A stretch of 64,000 bases of DNA from Panopea generosa. Lineage: Eukaryota; Mollusca; Bivalvia; Adapedonta; Hiatellidae. The stretch's first letter is position 1. Each line of letters opens with the position of its first letter. A program made the translations under genes and the position numbers. This document shows, piece by piece, positions 9,455-21,955 of this stretch. A model generated the notes under the pieces. It had not been told where the DNA came from, made no database searches, and saw only the letters and a list, made by a program, of their open reading frames with translations. Where the stretch lies: NCBI GenBank assembly GCA_029582155.1, contig CM055908.1:17607906-17671905 (forward strand), written 5' to 3'.

Positions 9455-9997
9455 GAACATTTTTTGCTTTGCTTGAAGGAGGGGAAATCTTTTTTGAAAT
9501 AGATGAAAAAGATCCCCATGTATAAAACAATCTGGTATTAAAAGCCCTTTTGAATGGATAGATTTTACATTTTGATCTTGATTGATGTAAAATTAATTAT
9601 TTTGGAAGTGTTATCATGCCATTAGTATGGGAAGGCCATCACCTGTTTACTTCAAACATAAAAACCAGGTGTCTGCTTTTGAGGATGTGATACGCAAAAC
9701 TTGTTTTGCATTAAAAATCATTTTTTGTAGTTTATTATGCCATTTCTAGGCTGATGAATATCTGTGTTTGGCTTTATCTCCATGTGTTGCAGTATAGAGT
9801 TGTTTTTAAAAGTGATACACATAACGGGTATGTATTGATTTGGATACCTGAAAGCTGACTGTGATATATAGATATAATATTTGCATTTACATTATTATTG
9901 TTTGTACATCTGTTCTGTGTGCATTTGATGAATGGTTGGTTGAAACTGAAAGTGTCGTGTGGCAATCATGAAAATATTTATGTTTATGCATCAGACA
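9455..9997. other. Gene-free stretch
   Basis: AT-rich, with no recognisable repeat or exon. A possible polyadenylation signal for SPATA24 (ATTAAA near 9537) is the only item noted. Confidence 0.4.
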
Positions 9998-10178
9998 AAG
10001 CAGGGTAGTAGTGCAGTGGATAGTGTTGGCTGCTCTTGCTACAAGTTATGGGTTTGATCCCAAGCTTGATCCAATGGCTCTCTCAAAAACCAACTCGGCA
10101 CTACCCAGGAAATTGACTTTAAATCTGTTCTTATAAGGTCTGAGCTTTCACCAAAGTTGAGCTCAAATAAATTGGTAT
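9998..10178 (+). repeat. SINE-A copy, plus strand
   Basis: tRNA-like head GTAGTGCAGTGGATAGTGTT with a B-box GGGTTTGATCCC, then the SINE-A body in the plus orientation (CACTACCCAGGAAATTGACT, then GGTCTGAGCTTTCA). It is diverged from the 37.4 and 43.0 kb copies, so it is probably older. Confidence 0.7.
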
Positions 10179-10848
10179 AAACAAATCAGTTATGACCATT
10201 TGGAAATCTTATACTCTTGTATTATACTATTTAGGAAATAATTTGAAAAAATGAAACTAGAGGTGAACGCATGTTTTGAAAATATTAAAAATCTTTGAAA
10301 TGTATATTAATATTGCCTTGATGTTTGTTTCTATTGTGATATTTGTAAATATATTGGTAATGAGATATGTTTGAACAGTTATACAGATAGCATCTGACAC
10401 AACTAAAGCACATTGTATATATATATACTGATTATGCAGCAAAATTTCATCAGTTTTATACTTCTTGTCCGAAACGTATACATAATTACATTGGTTCTGT
10501 GCTGCATATTTGATATTTTGATACATTGGCCGTTTTTTGTGTTTTTTAGAGACATTAAGTAATTAAGATTTAAGTTATTTTTTAAACAACTTTTTTATCA
10601 TTTTGGGTGAAACTTTCGTGCAACTTTTGGTTGATATCTGATGCACACTTGTGAATGGCAAAATTGGAATTATTGACATTATAAACGCATTCCTGACGTT
10701 AGAATATGAGGACATGCATGCATTTGAAAGTTAAAAAAACTCCGCCTTATAACAGGTATGTCCTCTGTATGCTTGATAACTGCATGAATCCATCTATGCA
10801 TTGAGTTGAGTTGGACATTTCGTATTGTTTATTTAAGTGTTCTGGTGT

Positions 10849-10905
10849 CAGTTTCACCAAACATCTCAACTTGAAATTTTCCTCAACTCAAATTTTTGAA
10901 ATGGT
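10849..10905 (-). repeat. Dispersed repeat R1, antisense copy
   Basis: GTTTCACCAAACATCTCAAC plus TTGAAATTTTCCTCAACTCA is the reverse complement of a sequence found at 12.57-12.83 kb (interrupted by a MITE) and at 34.61-34.67 kb. It is useful as an uninterrupted comparison for the MITE insertion site. Confidence 0.7.
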
Positions 10906-11015
10906 ATATATACATTAACGTTGGTCATTTTGTATGTTATGCTTTACCACTGAGTACAGATTGTTCTGACTTCTGTGAGGTTATATAAATGGAATGAATT
11001 TGAGTAACTTACTAG

Positions 11016-11374
11016 AACTAACTGTATGCCAGGCACTGGATATAGAACTTACTGTATGCCGGGCACTGGATATAGAACTTACTGCATGCGGGGCACTGGA
11101 TATAGAACTCACTGTATGCTGGGCACTGGATATAGTACTCGCTGTATGCTGGGCACTGGATATAGAACTCACTGTATGCCGGGCACTGGATATAGTACTC
11201 GCTGTATGCTTGGCACTGGATATAGAACTCACTGTATGCTGGGCACTGGATATAGTACTCGCTGTATGCTGGGCACTGGATATAGAACTCACTGTATGCC
11301 GGGCACTGGATATAGAACTCGCTGTATGCGGGGCACTGGATATAGAACTCACTGTATGCCAGGCACTGGTTATA
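11016..11374. repeat. 30 bp tandem array, about 12 units
   Basis: The unit reads ACTGTATGCCGGGCACTGGA plus TATAGAACTC, with very few substitutions and no length change. In the middle, units alternate between TATAGAACTCACTG and TATAGTACTCGCTG, giving a 60 bp higher-order unit. Because 30 is divisible by 3, several frames on both strands stay open; these are not genes. Confidence 0.95.
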
Positions 11375-11479
11375 TTTGTTCTAAGGTTTAACTGAGTTGT
11401 GTTACGGCATTTAAGATGCTGGGTGGCACGTGTAGACTGTAAATTACAAGCTATTGGTTAGACTTTACTGATTTCAGTG

Positions 11480-12430
11480 TAAGGCATGTTGATGTTGTTA
11501 TCATGCTGCACACACATGGTATGATACCACACACAGTCACATTATACTGACACTGGACAAACCAGACCTGGAACTACCCCACACACACATGGTATGATAC
11601 CCCACACAGTCACATTATACTAACACTGGGCAAACCAGACCTGGAACTACCCCACACACACACATTGTATGATACCCCACACAGTCACATTATACTGACA
11701 CCGGGCAAACCAGACCTGGAACTACCCCACACACACATGGTATGATACCCCACACAGTCACATTATACTGACACTGGGCAAACCAGACCTGGAACTACCC
11801 CACACACACATGGTATGATACCCCACACAGTCACATTATACTGACACTGGGCAAACCAGACCTGGAACTATCCCACACACACATGGTATGATACCCCACA
11901 CAGTCACATTATACTGACACCGGGCAAACCAGACCTGGAACTACCCCACACACACATGGTATGATACCCCACACAGTCATATTATACTGACACTTGGCAA
12001 ACCAGACCTGGAACTATCCCACACACACATGGTATGATACCCCACACAGTCACATTATACTGACACCGGGCAAACCAGACCTAGAACTACCCACACACAC
12101 ATGGTATGATACCCCACACAGTCACATTATACTGACACTGGGCAAACCAGACCTGGAACTACCCCACATACACATGGTATGATACCCCACACAGTCACAT
12201 TATACTGACACTGGGCAAACCAGATCTGGAACTATCCCACACACACCTGGTATGATACCCCACACAGTCACATTATACTGACACTTGGCAAACCAGACCT
12301 CAAACTATCCTCCTAATACCGAGTCCCAAGTGAGGAAGCTACTAGTCTTTAGTTGGAGATCAACCTGCGACCTTCTGCATGCCAGATGGACACTCTACCA
12401 GTAGACCACACTGCGGTTGGAAGACATATA
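11480..12430 (-). repeat. SINE-E with internally amplified 73 bp segment
   Basis: The core (about 11511-12310) is some 11 units of 73 bp (one is 75 bp because of an extra CA), each with GGTATGATACCCCACACAGT, CACATTATACTGACAC and AACCAGACCTGGAACTA. To the right it runs without a break into TACCGAGTCCCAAGTGAGGA and a minus-strand tRNA-like head (GCAGAAGGTCGCAGGTTGATC). The complete, unamplified SINE at 61.2-61.5 kb has the same parts in the same order with one copy of the 73 bp segment. The array is therefore an internal SINE expansion. Confidence 0.88.
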
Positions 12431-12569
12431 AAGTAGTCAATAAATACATATTTGTACTCAGTCAGGTTTGAGTAAACATGTAAACAATAAAAACATATAG
12501 AGGGCCTATCATTATACATTATTTATTATTTCAGTATATATTGGTATGATTAGAATGTAAATGAAGTTA

Positions 12570-12830
12570 AAGCATTTCAAAAATTGAGTTGAGGAAAATA
12601 TCAAGTTGAGATGTTAACCCTATACTTCATATAGACAACTTTGGACACCTAATATTGAAGGCTTTTGAATTATTGGGTGAATTATGTTTATATTAACTGA
12701 CAGAGTGGAAAACAGTGCAGGAAGTGTTCAGATTGCTCGCATTGTTTTCAAAGGTTTTCTGTGATTGGTGCGGGAAAACTCGTTTCTATGAAGTAAAGGG
12801 TTAAGTGAAACTGGGGTTTGATATAACTGT
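12570..12830 (+). repeat. Dispersed repeat R1, split by a MITE
   Basis: The left half ends CAAGTTGAGATG and the right half resumes GTGAAACTGGGG; between them lies the MITE with its TTAA duplication. The related uninterrupted copy at 34.6 kb reads GTTGAGATGTTTAGTGAAAC, so the target tetramer position corresponds to TTTA there and TTAA here. Confidence 0.8.
12614..12804. mobile_element. piggyBac-like MITE, copy 3
   Basis: TTAA flanks, left end CCCTATACTTCATATAGA and right end TATGAAGTAAAGGG. The internal palindrome is reduced to one arm (GTGCAGGAAGTGTTCAGATT, then GCTCGCATTG), so this copy has lost most of the second arm. Its target site is documented by the R1 repeat halves on either side. 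Confidence 0.9.
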
Positions 12831-13004
12831 TATCGTGATATCTGTACAGATTATGCGAATAAAATAAATATTTGTTTAAATGAAACTAAACTGGTGTTGA
12901 GATTTGTTTTAAGCCATTACGTAAGTATTCCTTTCACAATACTGGCGTAGTGCTATTTTGAATGATCAATTGTCACTTAAACAAATGCAATATATACATA
13001 TGTT

Positions 13005-13222
13005 TTTTGAATGGGTTTTAACACCATTTTCAACATATGACAGATTATATATGGCATATTCAGTTTTATTGGTGGAGGAAGGACTCAGACTGAATCAACC
13101 ATTCTTCCACAAGTAACTGGCAAACTTTCTCACATGAAGGTTTTTGACCAAGTGGGACTCGAATATACCACCTTACTGGTTGAGATGGCACCTTAGACCA
13201 CTTGGCCGCAGAGGACCGTCAG
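13005..13222 (-). repeat. SINE-D copy
   Basis: Minus-strand tRNA-derived SINE. The head on the minus strand reads GCGGCCAAGTGGTCTAAGGT with a B-box-like ATTCGAGTCCC. The body includes ATATATGGCATATTCAGTTT and AACTGGCAAACTTTCTCACA, shared with the 46.4 and 59.8 kb copies. Confidence 0.8.
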
Positions 13223-13800
13223 AGGAATATCAACATTTAAACAATAAATAATTTCATCACTGATGATTGATTAATCTGTGTCTGATTGATTAAAACAGAG
13301 ACAATTAATTAATTAAATTATTGAATGAAATAGCTTTACGATCTAGCCTATTCATATGCTATCTTTATTCATTAGGTTTGTTATGTAAGTAAACATTTTG
13401 GAGAGAGAACTGAATATCTTCACGCATATGCATTAATGATATAAAGTGAAGTAAGTAAATATTTATTATAGTGTCCCCCCTACTTAAAGGGTCAGTCACA
13501 ATGGGCATATGAAACACCTTTATGTTGTACACAGTCACTTCCCGAAAGCTGCCCTTGACATGCGTTGGGACTGTTAGACATTCGATCATTTAATACCCCT
13601 CAATTTAACTAGCTGCTGAGTAAGTAACGACCACTGTAGAAAAAAAAAAAAACAAGCACTTCTACCATAGTCTGGTGAAATTTCTCATATAAGTGGCTAG
13701 AAATCGATGCATGAGGTACGGTGTGTTCATGGACAGCAACCAAGCTAAATGAGTTTGCCACTATAACCTACATTCGAAACAATCGTTTGCCAAAAAATAT
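13223..13800. other. Gene-free stretch
   Basis: AT-rich, with a poly-A run at about 13640. The minus-strand open frame at 13365-13589 has no recognisable motif, and I do not call it a gene. Confidence 0.4.
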
Positions 13801-14400
13801 TTGACCTTTTGACTGAGTTATAAGGTCAAAGGACACCACAAGCAAAAATTTTAACTGGACAAGATAATATCAAAAATATTCATATTTAAAATATCTGTTG
13901 ATTGTTTTGACCATCATAATTGGTTCATTTTAAATTACCAATGGCTTGTGTAGAAAATAATAACATATATTGTTCATTAAGGTTAATAGGTCAAAGGTCA
14001 AAAACTGAAATATTGAAGAATTTGCTAAAAATATGACATAATATTAAATTGTTTTAGCCTTATACAAGGTGACTCAAAAGGGTTTTGTGTAACATGTGTC
14101 TAATGTCATTATACAAATTTAAGCATAGCATTTTCTGTTGTTATAATGCAAATACCAGATGTACATATAGTTTGATGGACTTGAAAGCCCAAAGGTCACC
14201 AAATAGTATCATGCACAAAATGTTATGCTGGAACTGATAGATATGAAATAACAATATTCATATTTAAGATGTTTGTTATATATTTTACCGACAGAACTGA
14301 TTCAATTTAAATATATCTTTAAATATGTTTAAAATGATATGTATCATTCATTAAGGTCATTGGGTCAAAGGTCAACTATTTAGAAGAAGAAATTTTTCAA
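13800..14400. repeat. Diverged tandem repeat carrying GGTCAAAGGTCA motifs
   Basis: Two diverged units of roughly 375 bp: ATATTCATATTTAA, then CATTCATTAAGGT-like sequence, then a GGTCAAAGGTCA motif occurs around 13.88-14.0 kb and again around 14.25-14.37 kb. The motifs are AGGTCAAAGGACA (13823), AGGTCAAAGGTCA (13988) and GGGTCAAAGGTCA (14362). The style resembles common molluscan dispersed repeats. No protein is encoded. Confidence 0.55.
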
Positions 14401-16721
14401 AATATATCATATTCTTTAAATTTCTTTAGCTTTATGATAGGATATAAATCAAAACAATGTGAAATGTTTGTTTATTGTTATCATACACACAAAGATTTGC
14501 TGTATATTTTGTTATTTAGGCCATAATAAATTTATTGCTAGATTATCATCTCCATCCGCCCCCTAATTTTCATGCCCCGACCCTTTTTATTTTCATAAAA
14601 TAATAAAAAAAAAAAAGATTAAAAAAACATCAATTTTAAAAATGAAAATAAAAAATAAAATATATTATACATACATGTAGTTGGAATGAACTTTGACCTT
14701 ATATGCCTTTATTCCGTATTTTGTACAAAATGCAGCTGCATGTTATTTGATAGATGTGCCGTATGTAGCAAATTTTTTAGAGGTAATGCTTCTACACATG
14801 TAGGGGATAATAAGACAATAAATATGACATAAGGTTTGTCCAATGGCATAAGAGTAGTCTATCACAATAACAGTTAAACTTCACCACTAATTACATAGAT
14901 TGTTGAATGTCCTGGTTCTCAAAATCTTTGTATAATCAGGTTGGTAGCAATATGATTTGTGGTATAAAACTACCTGATGTTTGGCAAATCTAATGATAAC
15001 TCTCATATTTAACATTGAGTCTGATTTGTATTGATATTGTATAATATGATTATTAATCAATATATCATAAGCATAAATTATAATATAATATGGTCCATGT
15101 GACCATTGCAGTTAACAAAGCACTCAATTACTTGATGCAGAATGCAATCATGAAATATAGCGCTGGGCCACTTTTTAGGATAATTAGATTTAAAAAAATA
15201 TGCTTTCGGCACTTAACATCTACTGCACTTAAGTAAACATTAAAATCATGAAATCTTCAGCAACATTAGATATATATAGATATTTTATAACTAGACCAAG
15301 ACCTACACTTGAAAAGCAATTCCATGATTAGGCAGTTATATTTTTATTATCATTATATCTAGAGCGTTTCCAGACAAATGTATATTTGGCTTCCTGTTCT
15401 TCCTCAGTACAGCAGTTCTGTACATATAAATGGAACTCTATGGATGATAATCTATAAATGTTTAACTAGTTTTTAGGTTGAAAACTGTGATAGTTATACT
15501 GCAAGACTAAGGAAATACATTGGTTAATTTCCTATGTATGTTGGATAATAACTCTTGGAAAATCAGTGAATAGTTTGCCCTATCTCACTGCTTTAAGTCT
15601 GAGCCAATGTTAAGTTGGAAGAGAAATGCAGCTGATATGATCTGATACCAAATCATATTAAATGTGTTTAAAGACAGCTAAACTTTATGTTGAAGACCTA
15701 TTAAAATGTCAATAGGAATTGTTGGAATTATTATAGCAACTACTAGTACTTTAAGAAGGTAGGCTGTTAATATTTTAAAAAGGAATAAATGGAACGCACT
15801 CATTTATTGTCTGGTGTCAATACATTGATATTTTCTGAGAGAGAATAGATGGGTATATATAATATAGCCAGTATTTGAAATCTTTACTGGTGATCTACTA
15901 CCGCATGTATTATACATGGTGGTTGTCATTATATTTACGTAAAGTCTGAAAGGTAACATAGTGAACATAGTTCTTACAACATGAACTGTTTTCTGTTCTT
16001 CCTGGTATGGCTTATGACCCTTCTAAACACATTATCTCGATCATATTCTAGAGTTAAGAGTAATTGACAGTCAAGTGATGACCAGGAACTTGTTCAAGAC
16101 AAAAGTAGGCCAACATTGATCCAAAACTGTTAAAATCTTGTGGATGTGTTTACTGTCGTTATGACAACGCACCAGAAATCTAAGTAGTATATTCAGCTTT
16201 TCCGTCAATATGGTTCTTTTGCCCTCAAATTGGAAACAACTTATTGATCTAACTAAAATATGTAAAACATGTTTTGTCTGGTGTCTTGATGACCACATTG
16301 GAACATGAATGAAGAAATTATCCCAACTGGAGAATTCACTGTGATGGACGGGATGTGATCTTTCTCACAGCAAACCACGGAGAAACAGATACATTAGTGT
16401 CTATATCTTAATTCTGTGATTTACACGCATTCAAGTGAACTTGATTTGTGACAGTGAATCAATTATTTAATGAAATCAACACAGCAATACATGAGAATCA
16501 TGCTGATCACTTAAGTCACATAATTTAGAATGGGTCATAGGTCAAGTGTATCTCCTGGCAGTTGATAACATATACAATACAAAGTTAGTAAATGGTAATA
16601 CAAATTAAGTGAACATGATGTAATTTATGAGAAGGAGACTATCCTAAAGGCACATGTAACATTCTTACAGTACCATGTTGATGTAATATGATGTACAAAG
16701 CCCATAGTCTAATTTATTATA
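14401..16721. other. Gene-free stretch
   Basis: An A-rich low-complexity tract occurs at about 14590-14670. Otherwise this is unremarkable AT-rich sequence. The minus-strand open frame at 16071-16298 shows no family motif. No exon or repeat recognised. Confidence 0.4.
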
Positions 16722-17043
16722 TACTGTGAAACCTCTGTAAACCAGACCCTATATAAACCGGAATACTTAATGAACCATGCACTTTCAAAATTCAGAAAAT
16801 CTTACTTCTTTTTTCTACTGTAGAATAAACCTCTGTAAATCAGATCTTGTCTATTCCAGAAAATGCATGGATTTCAGCTTTTTTGTGTATTTTTGAACAT
16901 TAATTTACCACCATAAACCGGAATAACTTCTTGATATTTGACATTACACAAGATTCAACTACTGTCGCCTTTTATTAAATGCCATTGTGGTGTCTAAATT
17001 GTGACAATCATCAACAGTTCTGTAAATTGGGGTTTGAACAGCA
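16722..17043. mobile_element. Possible pogo/Tigger-type MITE
   Basis: It starts TACTGTGAAACCTCTGTAAA, which resembles the CAGTGNAACCTC-style ends of pogo/Tigger DNA transposons with a TA target. The right edge reads CTGTAAATTGGGGTTTGAAC, a worn inverted version. AAACCGGAATA occurs twice inside (16756 and 16914). No transposase is present. Confidence 0.4.
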
Positions 17044-17227
17044 AGTTAAGAGGACAGGTAATTGTTGCAAACAAATAAAATAAAGTAACTAAGGGATACA
17101 TGTAAGTTTAAAGATTTTCTGAAAATAAAGGATGCACAGTGTGCTGATATAAATAAATTCATGGAAATGCGTTCAATTTCTAGAATGTACATAATAACTG
17201 TCACGTACTTTAGAGATCAAAATAAGC

Positions 17228-17390
17228 TGAAAGGGAAGATTCCTTTTTCAGATAACTATTTCATTCCGAAGTCCACTTAAAATGGTTATACTTGGAAAAT
17301 ATAGACAGGTAGGGAAGATTCCTTTTCAGATAATATTGAAAATATTTCCTTCCTAGTGCACTTTAATACTTGGAAAATATTTATTCTTTT
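17228..17390. repeat. Local ~82 bp tandem duplication
   Basis: GGGAAGATTCCTTTTTCAGA at 17232 recurs as GGGAAGATTCCTTTTCAGAT at 17312. Both are followed by CACTTAA/CACTTTAA and then ACTTGGAAAATAT. Two units, diverged. The surrounding sequence to 18137 is otherwise featureless. Confidence 0.7.
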
Positions 17391-18129
17391 GTAAATACAA
17401 ACATCAAGTCTGAATCTCCGTCTTAACATATCCATATAGCTTATTGAAAATTCAGATAGCCATCGAAACAACGTAAACCTGTGAATTTTTAAGATATACT
17501 TCCAGCCATGAAGTTTGGTTGAAATACAAAATTATGCGGTTTGTTTATGGACACATGGGTACATGTTAATCAGAATTATCAGCGTAACAATGAGTAATAT
17601 GTATAGAATATATTTGGTTATTTTAATTAAGGTTAATTCTTCTTTGTTACATTAAGCTTTGTTTTACTGCAATAACTTCTTTAATCTTTTGCGAATCAAA
17701 CCACAATTAGCCCAATATCATCTTTCTTTAAAGGAAAAAAAACTATAAATGTCTTATTATTATTTTTAAATGGATAGAAAGCATCTATTTATTATAAATT
17801 ATGAAAATATGAATAGTTAAATATATCAAACCCACCAGAACATGACAAAATCAATATTAAATCGGAGTGGTAAACTTGAAACAATATCCCTATTCTAAAA
17901 TAGACAGCACTTAAATACTGCTTGACGACCTTTACTTCCTCATTCAGACTCTTTCCAAGATGGAACACATTTTACAACGTATAAACCTGCATGACGGATC
18001 AAACTGAAATCAAATGAAATAACGTGATTCATTTAATATATCACAAAATTTAAGCTGCAATCTTTAATGGGAAATCTATTTCAGTTTAACCTAGGCACAT
18101 AGCTAGGAAATTCCTTTTCAACATATTAT

Positions 18130-18295
18130 TTTGGCATGTGTAAATAGATATCCTTTTGACAATACGGGGTCAATCAGTATATGAGGCACGATATATAGAA
18201 CTGATATATTGGTGGGGGTGGGAGTATTTTAGCCAGTTTAAAATTTTGAAAAAATCTGATTTACTCTCTTTAAATGCCTGTATAGGATATTTTAT
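18130..18295 (+). repeat. Dispersed repeat, second copy (pair with 7.15 kb)
   Basis: Shares AATAGATATCCTT, CAATACGG and the TTTAAAATTTTGAAAAAA segment with 7.15-7.29 kb, but has GGTGGGGGTGGGAG in place of the microsatellite. The following 470 bases hold nothing recognisable. Confidence 0.5.
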
Positions 18296-18764
18296 TTTAC
18301 TTTTTATATATATATATTTAATGTTTAATAATATTTAAATGGAAACACAGTTATGTCTGAAATTAAAAAAAAAACATGATTGAATTGCATTGGAAATGGC
18401 ATAAATAAACATCAACACACTCCAGCCATTTATCTGTATTATTTCTAGTGTATATTTTAATGAAAAGAAACTCTCAATCCAACTCATTTTGTATGTGTTA
18501 CATTGCCAGATAATTAAATTGTTAAGGTTGGTATGGAATACATCATATTCTGTGTGATTATTTTCATTTAAACTCTTCATAGCAACTGTGTTGTTAAAAA
18601 TTCATAATATCAAAATCCAGTTTTCGAAAGTACTTTTGATACTTTGATTATTTTGATTTTTTTGAAATTCCCGTATAAAGATATCTTTATATGATTATGG
18701 TATTTATAATAGGCAAATATATGTATTCCATTGAAATAAATACTCAAAGTATTTGACTACAGGT

Positions 18765-21700
18765 ATTACATACTGCCACTAAAGTCATGTGACTGTGTGC
18801 TGGTAATATACATGTATTATATATGGCCACTAAAGTCAGGTGACAGTGTGCTTGAGAACTAAATGTATAACATATGGCCACTAAAGTCAGGTGACTGTGC
18901 TGTTGGACTACATGTATTACATATGGCCACTAAAGTCAGGTGACTGTGTGCTGTTGGACTACATGTATTACATATGACCACTAAAGTCAGGTGACTGGGC
19001 TAGAGAACTACATATATTACATATAGCAACTAAAGTCAGGTGACTGTGTGCTGTTGGACTTCATGTATTACATATGGCCACTAAAGTCAGGTGACTGTGC
19101 TGGAGAACTACATATATTACATATAGCCACTAAAGTCAGGTGACTGTGTGCTGTTGGACTACATTTATTACATATGACCACTAAAGTCAGGTGACTGTGT
19201 GCTATTGGACTACGTGTATTACATATGACCACTAAAGTCAGGTGACTGTGCTGGAGAACTACATATATTACATATAGCCACAAAAGTCAGGTGACTGTGC
19301 TGTTGGACTACATGTATTACATATGGCCCCTTAAGTCAGGTGACAGTGTGCTGTTGGACTACATGTTTAACATATGGCCACTAAAATCAGGTGACAGTGT
19401 GCTGTTGGACTACATGTATTACATATGTCCACTAAAGTCAGGAGACACTGTGCTGGAGAACTACCTGTATTACATATGGCCACTAAAGTCAGATGCCTGT
19501 GCTGTTTGACTACATGTATTACATATGGTCATTAAAGTCAGGTGACTGTGTGCTGTTGGACTACATGTATAACATATGATCACTAAAGCCAGGTGACTAT
19601 GCTAGAGAACTACATATATTACATATAGCCACTAAAGTCAGGTGACTGTGTGCTGTTGGACTACATGTATTACATATGGCCACTAAAGTCAGGTGACAGT
19701 GTGCTGTTGGACTACATGTATTACATATGGCCACTAAAGTCAGGTGACAGTGAGCTGTTGGACTACATGTATTACATATGTCCACTAAAGTCAGGTGTCA
19801 CTGTGATGGAGAACTACATGTATTACATATGGCCACTTAAGTCAGGTGACTGTGTGCTGTTGGATTACATGTATTACATATGGCCAATAAAGTTAGGTGA
19901 CTATGTGCTGTTGAACTACATGTAATATATTACATATGGCCACTAAAGTCAGGTGACTGTGTGCTGTTGGATCACATTTATTACATATGGCCACTAAAGT
20001 CAGGTGACTGTGTGCTGTTTGACTACATGTATTACAAATGCCCACTAAAGCCAGGTGACTGTGCTGGAGAACTACATTTATTACATATGGCCACTAAAGT
20101 CAGGTGACAGTGTGCTGTTGGATTACATGTATTACATATGGCCAATAAAGTCAGGTGACTGTGTGCTGTTGAACTACATGTAATATATTACATATGGCCA
20201 CTAAAGTCAGGTGACTGTGTGCTGTTAGACCACATTTATTACATATGGCCACTAAAGTCAGGTGACTGTGTGCTGTTGGACTACATGTATTACATATATC
20301 CACTAAAGCCAGGTGACTGTGCTGGAGAACTACATATATTACATATATCCACTAAAGCCAGGTGATTGTGCTGGAGAACTACATATATTACATATATCCA
20401 CTAAAGCCAGGTGACTGTGCTGGAGAACTACATATATTACATAAATCCACTTATGTCATTTGACTATATGCTGGATAACTACATATATTACATATATCCA
20501 CTAAAGCCAGGTGACTGTGCTGGAGAACTACATATATTACATATATCCACTAAAGTCAGGTGACTATGCTGGAGAACTACATATATTACATATATCCACT
20601 AAAGCCAGGTGACTGTGCTGGAGAACTACATATATTACATATATCCAATTATGCCATTTGACTATATGCTGGATAACTACATGTATTACATACGACCACT
20701 CAAACCAGGTGACTGTGTGCTGGAGAACTACATCTATTACATATGGCCACTAAAGCCAGGTGACTGTGCTGTTGGACTACATGTATAACATACGGCCACT
20801 AAAGCCAGGTGACTGTGCAGTTGGACTACATGTATTACATATGGCCACTAAAGTCAGGTGACAGTGTGCTGTTGGACTACATGTATTACATATGGCTGAT
20901 AAAGTCAGGTGACAGTGTGCTGTAAGACTACATGTATTACATACGGCCACTAAAGCCAGGTGACTGTGCTGTTGGACTACATTTATTACATACAGCGACT
21001 GAAATCAGGTGACAGTGTGCTGTTGGACTACATGTATTACATATGGCCACTAAAGCCAGGTGACTGTGCTGTTGGACTACATGTATTACTTACGGCCACT
21101 AAAGCCAGGTGACTGTGCAGTTGGACTACATGTATTACATACGGCCACTAATGTCATATGACATTGTGCTGTTGGACTACATCTATAACATATGGTCACT
21201 AAAGACAGGTGACTGTTTGCTAGAGAACTACATGTATTACATATGGCCTCAAAAGACAGTTGACTTTTTTCTGGAGAACTACATGTATTACATACGGCCA
21301 CTAAAGTCAGGTGACAGTGTGCTGTTGGACTACGTGTATTCCATACGGCCACTAAAGTCAGGTGACAGTGTGCTGTTGGACTACGTGTATTCCATATGGC
21401 CACTAAAATCAGGTGATTGTGTGTTGGTGGACTACATATATTACATATGGCTGCTAAAGACAGGTGACTGTTTGTTTGAGAACTTCATGCATTACTTATG
21501 GTCTCCAAAGACATTTGACTGTGTTAAACATGTATTCCATATGGCCATTAAAGTCAGGTGACTGTGTGCTGGAGAACTACATGTATTACATACGGCCACT
21601 AAAGTCATGTGACTTTGTGCTGGATAACTACATGTATTACATACGCCCACTAATGTCAGGCGACTGTGTGCTGGAGAACTGCATGTTTTATATATGGCCA

Positions 21701-21955
21701 CTAAAGTCAGGTGACTGTGTGCTGGAGAACTACATGTATTACGTATGGTCACTAAATTCAGGTGACTGTGTGCTGGAGAACTACATGTATTACGCATGGC
21801 TGCTAAAGTCAGGTGACAGTGTGCTGTTGGACTATATGTTTTACATATGGCCACTAAAATCAGATGACTGTGTGCTGAAGAAATACATGTATTGTGTATG
21901 GCCACTAAAATCAGGTGACTGTGTGCTGGAAAACTACATGTGTTACATATGACCT
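18765..21955. repeat. 48-51 bp tandem array, about 63 units
   Basis: The core is ACATGTATTACATATGGCCA, then CTAAAGTCAGGTGACTGTG, joined by one of two linkers: TGCTGTTGGACT or TGCTGGAGAACT. Dropping two or three bases of the linker gives the 48-49 bp units. The 20.3-20.7 kb sector is dominated by GGAGAACTACATATATTACA units with CATATATCC. Each unit has the near-palindrome GTCAGGTGAC. Where units are exactly 51 bp, frames stay open (for example YMYYIWPLKSGDCVLEN repeated at 21464-21952); these are by-products of the period. Confidence 0.95.

Noticed and set aside
21464-21952. Open frame of 162 codons with a 17-residue repeat (YMYYIWPLKSGDCVLEN type), and similar ones on both strands in 18.8-21.9 kb
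   Set aside because: The unit is often exactly 51 bp, so any frame free of stops in one unit stays open. Frames break when units are 48-49 bp, there are no splice signals or conserved starts, and both strands are open.
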